Origin: Candidatus Dadabacteria bacterium
GTDB taxonomy: Bacteria > Desulfobacterota_D > UBA1144 > Nemesobacterales > UBA2774
Direction: 5' to 3'
Length of the DNA stretch: 8,370 nt
Assembly (NCBI GenBank): GCA_020027805.1
Contig: JAHKKQ010000093.1
Coordinates: 1-8,370 of the forward strand
The translations under genes and the position numbers were made by a program. The notes beneath the pieces were generated by a model. It ran no database searches. It saw only the letters and a program-made list of their open reading frames with translations, and was not told the origin of the DNA. Below are positions 1 to 4,853 of this stretch, piece after piece; position 1 is the first letter of the stretch, and each line of letters starts with the position of its first letter.

Positions 1-10
1 TGACCGGGGT

Positions 11-709
11 TTATATAATAATCACGTACAGCTCTTTCGGGCCGTGCACGCCGAGCGTCAGATTGAGCTCTATGTCCGCCGTCCTGCTCGGCCCGGTGAT
101 GAATGTCATACAGCTCGGCAGGCTCCGACCGGCATCGAGTCTTTGTTTAAGTATGACGAATAACTCTTTGATATTGCTCGTTATATCAGGCTTTCTGACT
201 ATTGCCAGATGGATCGGCGGGAGGAGTGAAACACTCCTTGGCCTGTCCTCGTCAGTGAGAAGTACGATGGTGCCTGTATCGGCTATGGCGTAATCGGCCC
301 CGGTTATGCCTATCCCCGCCTCCGCCATGTCATTCTTGTCATTGGATATTATCTGCCGAAGTCCTTCTTCTTTCAGGAGCTCTTTCAAGCCTGGCGAGTT
401 TAAAGATTCGGACTCCCACATGACGAATGACGAGATACCTTTCTCACGCACGAGTCCGGCGATAAAGTCTCTTAATTCCTCCTCACCCTGAGCCTCGCGA
501 ACCTCCGTATTAACATTAAGCAGTTCTTTAATAAATTGTTCTAATAGTTTGTCGGCAATGATTGTTCTATCTCTTAAAAGCCCTTCGGCTTCTTTTGCGA
601 AGTCTCTTTCGGCGTCGTGAGTCGAAAAACCCCCCTTCTTATGCCCCGGGTCTCCGTACAAGCCTTGTTTTACCTTTCTCAGAATCTCTTCCCGGGAGCC
701 TTTCTTCAT
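11..709 (-). CDS. lutC: LutC-like lactate utilisation protein (LUD domain)
   Basis: This is the third subunit of the LutABC L-lactate oxidation complex, which converts L-lactate to pyruvate in the cytoplasm; LutC itself has no iron-sulphur motif. The 232-aa product shows the LUD core GITGADYAIADTGTIVL (residues 134-150), PPIHLAIV (164-171), FITGPSRTADIE (203-214) and the terminal GVHGPKELYVIII (220-232), all typical of LutC/YkgG. Residues 1-75 are a charged helical N-terminal extension of the usual LutC kind. The start is set by the ATGA overlap with the lutB stop (706-709). No clear Shine-Dalgarno precedes it, so translational coupling to lutB is likely. The length is normal for the family. 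An AT-rich patch covers residues 44-67. The gene is complete and ends in TAA only 10 bases from the window edge, so what follows it is unseen. The alternative name is a generic LUD-domain protein, but the operon makes LutC secure. Confidence 0.93.
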   Translation of the reverse strand: MKKGSREEILRKVKQGLYGDPGHKKGGFSTHDAERDFAKEAEGLLRDRTIIADKLLEQFIKELLNVNTEVREAQGEEELRDFIAGLVREKGISSFVMWESESLNSPGLKELLKEEGLRQIISNDKNDMAEAGIGITGADYAIADTGTIVLLTDEDRPRSVSLLPPIHLAIVRKPDITSNIKELFVILKQRLDAGRSLPSCMTFITGPSRTADIELNLTLGVHGPKELYVIII

Positions 710-2166
710 AGGTTACGGTTTCGCCCCCCCTGCCCTATTTCCCTTTTCAATTTTTTCCACCTCTCCCTGAACGGCGTTCCCGCGATCGCCGGAAAGTCCC
801 TATCCTGCGTCCACCTTGAAAGAGGGTAAGGTAGTGATCCGAGACTCCCTCCCTTTCCACGGAATGGTGTCTGGAGGTGATACATGAGCGAAGAGATAGC
901 CCCGTAGAGTTTCTCGTGTGTGACGATTGTTCTCCAGAGCCTGAACGAGAGCCGCTCGATGAAGAGCTCCAATCCTTTGCCCTTCTCGGCTTTCGATTCC
1001 TTGACCTCGTGCCGGAGCTCGAGCAGCACCCTGGGGAAATCTATCTTCACGGGGCATACGTCCCTGCAGGCCCCGCATAGAGAAGACGCGAAAGGAAGCT
1101 CCGGCGCCTTGTCTATCCCGAGCAGCTGCGGGTTTATTATCGCCCCTATAGGGCCCGAATAAACCCACCCGTACGAGTGCCCTCCCACCTTCCTGTAAAC
1201 GGGGCAGTTGTTGAGGCACGCCCCGCACCTGATGCAGTAGAGCGACTCCCTCGTCTGCTCGTTCGCGAGTATGCCCGAGCGCCCGTTGTCGAGCAGCACC
1301 AGGTGGAATTCCTCGGGTCCGTCCTTATCTGTTTTCCTCCTCGGGCCCGTGATGAATGAAACGTACGTCGAGGATTTCTGTCCCGTCGCGCTCCTCGCGA
1401 GGAGTGTCAGAAATAAAGAGAGGTCGTTGTAGCGGGGGATTATTTTCTCTATTCCCGCGAGCGCCACGTGGATACGGGGCACGGTCGTCGTGAGCCGCGC
1501 GTTCCCCTCGTTCTCGACTATCACTATAGTCCCTGTCTCGGCTACAGCGAAATTGGCGCCCGATATCCCCATCCCCGCGTTAAGGAACTCGCTCCTCATC
1601 CTCTCCCTCGCCACTTTCGTCAGCTCCTCGGGCTCGCTGAGATATGGGATTCCGAGCTTCTCCGAGAAGAGCCTCGATATGTCGTCCTTAGTCTTGTGAA
1701 CGGCCGGGGCGATTATGTGAGAGGGGTGCTCGCCCGCGAGCTGTATGATGTATTCACCGAGGTCTGTCTCTACCGCCCTTATGCCCGCCGCCTCGAGCGC
1801 CGTGTTCAGCTCGACTTCTTCGGTCGCCATCGACTTGCTCTTCACGACCGACTTTACATTGTTCTTCCGCGCGATCTCGATTATTATCGCGCATGCTTCT
1901 TCTCCGTCCCCCGCCCAGTGTACGTGCCCCCCGGCTTTCTTCACGTTCTCTTCGAGCATGAGAAGGTATCGGTCGAGGTTCTCTATCGTCTCTTTTTTAA
2001 TCTCCCTCCCGAGCGCCCTTAGCTCGTCCCATCCCGGCACCTCCGAGCTCGCCTTATTCCTCGCCGACCTGAAGCGGTTGGTCACGTTTACGAGCGCGCG
2101 CTTGAGCTTCTCGTCATCCACCGCTCTTGCGGAGTCCGCCTCGAAATTTATCCTCTCGTATCCCAT
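706..2166 (-). CDS. lutB: LutB-like iron-sulphur lactate utilisation protein
   Basis: This is the electron-transferring subunit of the LutABC lactate dehydrogenase complex. The 486-aa product has an N-terminal LUD domain (about residues 60-300) with ISGANFAVAETGTIVIVENE (201-220) and FITGPRRKTD (271-280). It is followed by a ferredoxin-like region with CIRCGACLNNCP (C311, C314, C317, C321) and SSLCGACRDVCPVKI (C364, C367, C371). The second motif has three cysteines, with Ser361 where a fourth would sit in a full CxxCxxCxxxCP motif; from memory this is usual for LutB and not a defect. The linker GGHSYGWVYSGPIGAIINP is also family-typical. The C-terminal tail (about 395-486) is basic and has no recognised motif. 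The start has AAAGG nine bases upstream, overlapping the TAA of lutA, which lies 12 bases away. The length matches the family (about 475 aa). It is complete, and its stop overlaps the lutC start. Confidence 0.95.
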   Translation of the reverse strand: MGYERINFEADSARAVDDEKLKRALVNVTNRFRSARNKASSEVPGWDELRALGREIKKETIENLDRYLLMLEENVKKAGGHVHWAGDGEEACAIIIEIARKNNVKSVVKSKSMATEEVELNTALEAAGIRAVETDLGEYIIQLAGEHPSHIIAPAVHKTKDDISRLFSEKLGIPYLSEPEELTKVARERMRSEFLNAGMGISGANFAVAETGTIVIVENEGNARLTTTVPRIHVALAGIEKIIPRYNDLSLFLTLLARSATGQKSSTYVSFITGPRRKTDKDGPEEFHLVLLDNGRSGILANEQTRESLYCIRCGACLNNCPVYRKVGGHSYGWVYSGPIGAIINPQLLGIDKAPELPFASSLCGACRDVCPVKIDFPRVLLELRHEVKESKAEKGKGLELFIERLSFRLWRTIVTHEKLYGAISSLMYHLQTPFRGKGGSLGSLPYPLSRWTQDRDFPAIAGTPFRERWKKLKREIGQGGRNRNL

Positions 2167-2178
2167 AGTCCGAAACCT

Positions 2179-2937
2179 TTAACCCCTTTCACTCCCCGTC
2201 TGCGCGAGCAGCTCCGCTATATGCATGACCTTCACCGGTATATTCCTCCTCGAGAGGGCGCCCCCTATGTTCATCAGGCACCCCATGTCGGATGATACTA
2301 CCGTATCGGCCCCGCTCCCGACTATGCAGTCTATCTTTTCGTCGAGCATAGAGACCGAGACCCTGGGGAATTTTATGGAGAACGTCCCTCCGAACCCGCA
2401 GCACGCGTCGTGCATCTCCATCTCTCTGAACTCCAGCCCCCTGACCGCCTCTATTAATCTTCTCGGCTCGTCCTTTATCCCAAGCTCTCTCAGGAGGTGG
2501 CAGGAATCGTGGTACGTAACGATGCCGTCATATCTGGCCCCCACGTCGGCTGTCTTCGTCACATTTATCAGAAATTCGGAAAATTCATAGGTTCTTTTAG
2601 TTATTGTTTCCAGTTTATCTAATTGTTCAGGGTAATTAGCCAGTAATTCTTTATAATATACTTTAAGCATAGTAGCGCACGAGCCCGAGGGGCATACGAT
2701 GTATGTTTCCTCGTCCCGGCTCTCTTTCAGGGCGTTCCCGAATACCGAAATGAACCTCCCGGCGACAGCCCTCGCGTCTTCCCTGTACCCGCTGTTGAAT
2801 GCCGGCTGTCCGCAGCACGTTTGCGCTCGCGGAAACTCGACGTCCACGCCGAGCCTGTCGAGCACTTTGACCATCCCCTCCCCTACCCCGGGGAAAAACG
2901 TATCGACTAGGCATGTGACGAACAGATAGACTCTCAT
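2179..2937 (-). CDS. lutA: LutA-like CCG-domain lactate utilisation protein
   Basis: This is the first gene of the lut operon. Its 252-aa product belongs to the CCG-domain (heterodisulfide reductase B/GlcF-like) family, whose cysteine motifs bind iron-sulphur cofactors. Seen in sequence: FVTCLVDTFFP at the N-terminus (C9), QTCCGQP (C41-C42), VCPSGSC (C82, C87), HDSCHLLRELG (C146), HDACCGFGG (C179-C180) and SSDMGCLMNIGG (C220), then VMHIAELL near the end. These match LutA/YkgE in order and spacing, as does the length. The start MRVYLFVTCLVD is where family members begin, although no strong Shine-Dalgarno precedes it. It lies about 32 bases after a predicted transcription start. The gene is complete. 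An oddity is a roughly 90-base segment (2581-2670, residues about 90-119) with only about 26% GC and AT-ending codons, unlike the rest of the gene. Glycolate oxidase GlcF is a relative, but the lutB and lutC neighbours decide the call. Confidence 0.95.
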   Translation of the reverse strand: MRVYLFVTCLVDTFFPGVGEGMVKVLDRLGVDVEFPRAQTCCGQPAFNSGYREDARAVAGRFISVFGNALKESRDEETYIVCPSGSCATMLKVYYKELLANYPEQLDKLETITKRTYEFSEFLINVTKTADVGARYDGIVTYHDSCHLLRELGIKDEPRRLIEAVRGLEFREMEMHDACCGFGGTFSIKFPRVSVSMLDEKIDCIVGSGADTVVSSDMGCLMNIGGALSRRNIPVKVMHIAELLAQTGSERG

Positions 2938-2975
2938 GGCGGGCTGAAGTACGGTTATTCGAATCCTTTAGATTC

Positions 2976-3004
2976 ATTATCATCCATGTATAGGATTATT
3001 TCAA
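2976..3004 (-). promoter_or_regulatory. Predicted sigma-70 promoter of lutABC (proximal)
   Basis: Read on the minus strand, TTGAAA (3004-2999) and GATAAT (2981-2976) are separated by exactly 17 bases; each hexamer differs from consensus at one position. Transcription would begin near 2969, giving a leader of about 32 bases before the lutA ATG at 2937. The -35 box lies inside one copy of a 12-bp direct repeat, and the predicted start site falls inside a palindrome, an arrangement suited to repression. This is prediction from sequence only. Confidence 0.6.
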
Positions 3005-3024
3005 TTAGCGGTGATTATTTCAAT
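2994..3024. repeat. 12-bp direct repeat GATTATTTCAAT in the lut control region
   Basis: GATTATTTCAAT occurs perfectly at 2994-3005 and 3013-3024, a period of 19 bases, in the divergent region between lutA and the hydrolase gene. Each copy contains, on the minus strand, the TTGAAA of a predicted promoter. The repeats may be paired regulator sites or simply duplicated promoter elements. Confidence 0.6.
2995..3023 (-). promoter_or_regulatory. Possible second lutABC promoter (distal, overlapping)
   Basis: On the minus strand TTGAAA (3023-3018) and AATAAT (3000-2995) are again 17 bases apart. This second promoter-like pair is shifted 19 bases upstream of the first, because both -35 boxes lie in copies of the same 12-bp direct repeat. 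It may be a true tandem promoter or a by-product of the repeat. Confidence 0.35.
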
Positions 3025-3089
3025 CTGTTAGATTAATCACAGGCCTGTTTCATCCATGGCCTGCATTCGAACGTACCCGGAGCCGAGTT

Positions 3090-4154
3090 ATGGTATCGAG
3101 AGAGATTCCCATTCCCCTTCACTTTATCCCTGACAAGACGGGAGAGGTCTTCCGCGTGGAGTATGAGAAGTTAGCCCGCTCTGCTCCGGAATGGTCCGGT
3201 AAGCACGGCATCAGGCCCTCTTCGAAAGACGAATCCAGGGTATCGCTCATTATAGTCGATGCGCAGAACACGTTCTGCATTCCGGGGTTCGAGCTCTTCG
3301 TAGGCGGGCGCACGGGCAGAGGGGCGGTCGACGACAACCTGAGACTCTGCCGATTCATATACAGGAACCTAGGCCTTATTACCGAGATCGCCCCGACGAT
3401 GGACACGCACCAGGCGATGCAGATATTCCACGGGATCTTTTTTGTGAACGACAGGGGAGAGCACCCGGCCCCTTACACCCTCATCTCCGTCGAGGATATC
3501 GAGGAAGGCAGGTGGAAGTTTAATAAGGAGATAAGCCGCAGCATAATGTACGGCGAAGACTATGTTGGGCGTCACCTCCTTCATTACACGAAGGAGCTTA
3601 GAAAGTCGGGGAAGTACGAGCTTACGATATGGCCCTATCACGCGATGCTGGGGGGCATAGGACACGCGCTCGTGTCGTCCGTCGAAGAGGCGGTTTTCTT
3701 TCATTCCATAGCGCGGTACAGCCAGCCGGACATACACGTCAAGGGCGACCACCCCCTGACGGAGCATTACTCCGTCCTCGGTCCCGAGGTCGGGACCGGG
3801 CCCGACGGGAAACCCCTCACTCTCAGGACCGAGTCTCTCTTCCGGAAGCCCCCGGCTTCGGAGTCGATATACGGCAAGCTCGGGGAATTCGACGCCGTGA
3901 TAATAGCAGGGCAGGCCAAGAGCCACTGCGTCGCGTGGACCATAGCCGACCTGTTGAAGAAAGTCATGGCCGGGGATAAATCGCACGTCGAAAAGATTTA
4001 TCTGCTGGAAGACTGCACGTCCCCCGTCGTCGTGCCGGGCGCGATAGATTACACGGACGACGCCGATAAGGCCTTCGCCGAATTCTCGGAAGCGGGGATG
4101 CATGTGGTCCGCTCGACCGACCCGATCGAAACCTGGCCGGGTATTAAACTCTGA
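3090..4154 (+). CDS. Large isochorismatase/nicotinamidase-superfamily cysteine hydrolase
   Basis: The 354-aa product is a cytoplasmic cysteine hydrolase of the isochorismatase fold, the family that includes nicotinamidase (nicotinamide to nicotinate and ammonia). Visible signature: LIIVDAQNTFCIPG with candidate catalytic Asp57; MDTHQAMQIFH with candidate metal ligands Asp105, His107 and probably His114; WPYHAMLGGIG with His184; VKGDHPLTEHYSVLG with candidate catalytic Lys218; and AGQAKSHCVAWT with nucleophile Cys280. The order matches the Asp-Lys-Cys triad and Asp/His metal site of PncA. It is much longer than usual (about 180-220 aa): about 45 extra N-terminal residues, some 55 extra between His114 and His184, about 20 before the cysteine, and a longer C-terminus. 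GGAG lies seven bases before the ATG. It is transcribed away from the lut operon and shares its control region; no convincing plus-strand promoter was seen. The substrate is unknown: nicotinamide is possible but the extra segments argue for caution. Confidence 0.85.
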   Translation: MVSREIPIPLHFIPDKTGEVFRVEYEKLARSAPEWSGKHGIRPSSKDESRVSLIIVDAQNTFCIPGFELFVGGRTGRGAVDDNLRLCRFIYRNLGLITEIAPTMDTHQAMQIFHGIFFVNDRGEHPAPYTLISVEDIEEGRWKFNKEISRSIMYGEDYVGRHLLHYTKELRKSGKYELTIWPYHAMLGGIGHALVSSVEEAVFFHSIARYSQPDIHVKGDHPLTEHYSVLGPEVGTGPDGKPLTLRTESLFRKPPASESIYGKLGEFDAVIIAGQAKSHCVAWTIADLLKKVMAGDKSHVEKIYLLEDCTSPVVVPGAIDYTDDADKAFAEFSEAGMHVVRSTDPIETWPGIKL

Positions 4155-4179
4155 AGAGGGTTAGGGTTTAATTACCCGT

Positions 4180-4228
4180 TCGTCCTGAGCAGGAGCCTGT
4201 CCTGAGCTTGTCGAAGGGTCGAAGGACG
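4180..4228. repeat. Intergenic repeat of the GTCCTGAGC...GTCGAAGG type
   Basis: GTCCTGAGC occurs at 4182-4190 and 4199-4207, and GTCGAAGG occurs twice in immediate tandem at 4210-4217 and 4218-4225. The outer arms CGTCCT (4181-4186) and AGGACG (4223-4228) are complementary, so the element can fold. I recognise words of this type from short palindromic repeats dispersed in many bacterial genomes; here both halves look internally duplicated. The copy number in this genome cannot be seen from the window. Confidence 0.6.
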
Positions 4229-4230
4229 CA

Positions 4231-4260
4231 GGTAGGAGCGGCTTCCAGCCGCGATTTCTT
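4231..4260 (+). repeat. REP-like hairpin GCGGCT-TCC-AGCCGC
   Basis: A perfect 6-bp stem, GCGGCT (4238-4243) and AGCCGC (4247-4252), closes a 3-base loop. The preceding GTAGGA and following GA fit a repeat type common between genes in several Gram-negative groups. Because it is followed by ATTTCTTTC, it could also act as a weak intrinsic terminator for the hydrolase gene, about 80-100 bases beyond its stop. Confidence 0.55.
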
Positions 4261-4267
4261 TCAAGTT

Positions 4268-4304
4268 TCCTCCCCCTTGAGGGGGGAGGATTAAGGTGGG
4301 GGTG
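4268..4304. repeat. C-rich/G-rich hairpin repeat followed by TTAAGGTGGGGGTGA
   Basis: TCCTCCCCC (4268-4276) and GGGGGAGGA (4282-4290) form a 9-bp perfect stem with a 5-base loop, followed at once by TTAAGGTGGGGGTGA. Stems with this trailing sequence are another dispersed intergenic element type I recognise in bacterial genomes. No T-run follows on either strand, so it is not a standard intrinsic terminator. Confidence 0.55.
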
Positions 4305-4344
4305 ACACTATGCCTTTCCCGATCGAGCGGGTCAGTATGTTATA

Positions 4345-4374
4345 TTGGTTTAAAGCAGCCGGGTTCGTTATAAA
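4345..4374 (+). promoter_or_regulatory. Possible promoter for the HIT-family gene
   Basis: TATAAA (4369-4374), in the context TTATAAATT, is a good -10 element; TTGGTT (4345-4350) lies 18 bases upstream as a weak -35. Transcription would start near 4381, a leader of only about 14 bases before the ATG at 4395, which would barely include the ribosome-binding site. The placement is therefore uncertain. Confidence 0.35.
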
Positions 4375-4394
4375 TTACAGGAGCGGAGAAAACC

Positions 4395-4736
4395 ATGAGT
4401 TCCATATTCACGAAGATAATAAAGAGAGAAATACCTGCGGCCATGGTTTACGAGGACGACGAGTGTATAGCGTTCAGGGACATAGACCCGAAGGCCCCCG
4501 TCCATATACTCCTGGTTCCCAGGAAGGAGATACCCTCACTCGCCCAAGTGACTGCGGAGGATAAAGCGCTCCTCGGGCATCTCATGGTCAAGGCATCCGA
4601 GATCGCAAAGGCCGAAGGCATATCAGAATCCGGATACCGCGTTGTAGTGAATACTAACAAGGAAGGCGGCCAGGAGGTCTATCACCTTCACCTCCACATC
4701 CTGGGCGGCAGGCAGATGACCTGGCCCCCGGGATAG
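4395..4736 (+). CDS. hinT: HIT-family nucleotide-binding protein (HinT-like)
   Basis: The 113-aa product is a histidine triad protein of the HinT/Hint1 branch. These are cytoplasmic dimers that hydrolyse purine phosphoramidates and aminoacyl-adenylates. The family features are all present: FTKIIKREIPA at the N-terminus, the strand region APVHILLVPRK, NTNKEGGQEVYHLHLHILGG, and the C-terminal RQMTWPPG. The histidine triad is His97-x-His99-x-His101, with His99 the expected nucleophile by analogy with human Hint1. The length is normal (about 110-120 aa). The start is supported by GGAG six bases upstream (4385-4388) and by the conserved beginning SSIFTKII. It stands alone on the plus strand between a repeat-rich gap and convergent ileS. 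The ability of Hint proteins to cleave aminoacyl-adenylates, next to a tRNA synthetase gene, is a curious but probably accidental pairing. Confidence 0.95.
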   Translation: MSSIFTKIIKREIPAAMVYEDDECIAFRDIDPKAPVHILLVPRKEIPSLAQVTAEDKALLGHLMVKASEIAKAEGISESGYRVVVNTNKEGGQEVYHLHLHILGGRQMTWPPG

Positions 4737-4786
4737 TGTTCTTTCTCTCGCACCGGATTCTCACACACCTTGACCTGCCCCACCCC

Positions 4787-4817
4787 GTCATTGCGACCGC
4801 GGCAATCTTTTTTTTTT
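4787..4817 (+). terminator. Intrinsic terminator of the HIT gene, with repeat-like stem
   Basis: ATTGC (4790-4794) and GCAAT (4802-4806) form a 5-bp stem with a 7-base loop, followed after one C by ten consecutive T residues (4808-4817). This lies about 55 bases beyond the HIT stop and faces ileS. The stem is short, but the T-tract is strong. The surrounding GTCATTGCGA...GCAATC resembles another dispersed intergenic repeat type seen in many genomes, so the terminator may have been built from such a repeat. Confidence 0.6.
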
Positions 4818-4848
4818 CCTTCGCCGACATTCACAGAATCGGCGGAGG
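4818..4848 (-). repeat. Strong hairpin just downstream of the ileS stop
   Basis: CCTTCGCCGA (4818-4827) and TCGGCGGAGG (4839-4848) pair over ten positions with an 11-base loop; the one imperfect pair is G-U if read on the plus strand and C-A on the minus strand. It begins six bases after the ileS stop. On the minus strand an A10 tract follows instead of a U-tract, so it is not a classical intrinsic terminator for ileS, but it could stabilise the 3' end or assist factor-dependent termination. Confidence 0.45.
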
Positions 4849-4853
4849 TGCAC

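Larger units (their letters stand above)
2961..3034. promoter_or_regulatory. Paired palindromes AATC-N5-GATT, candidate operators
   Basis: Two related inverted repeats, GAATC-N5-GATTC (2961-2975) and AATC-N5-GATT (3022-3034), have 13-base cores that match at 11 positions (AATCNNTTAGATT) and start exactly 60 bases apart. The first overlaps the predicted lutA transcription start; the second lies just upstream of the distal -35 box. This is the geometry of a two-site operator for a dimeric repressor, possibly with DNA looping. Lactate operons in other bacteria are often controlled by GntR-family regulators, but no regulator gene is present here and the regulator family is not identifiable from these sites. 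Confidence 0.45.

Noticed and set aside
1081..1120. Loss of an iron-sulphur ligand in LutB (Ser361, three cysteines in the second motif)
   Set aside because: As I recall, known LutB proteins show the same three-cysteine or even weaker second motif, so it is family-typical and not damage.
1468..2022. A 184-codon plus-strand frame
   Set aside because: It is the complement of the lutB LUD domain and shows no independent signal.
3369..4103. A 244-codon open frame on the minus strand
   Set aside because: It is antisense to the hydrolase gene, whose catalytic motifs are clear; it has no own motif or ribosome-binding site that I could support.
4268..4290. Strong C-rich/G-rich stem as an intrinsic terminator
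   Set aside because: There is no T-run after it on either strand; its trailing G-rich sequence fits a repeat element better.
4310..4564. An 84-codon plus-strand frame starting within the repeat cluster
   Set aside because: It overlaps the HIT gene in another frame and begins in the tail of a repeat; the HIT frame is decisively supported.
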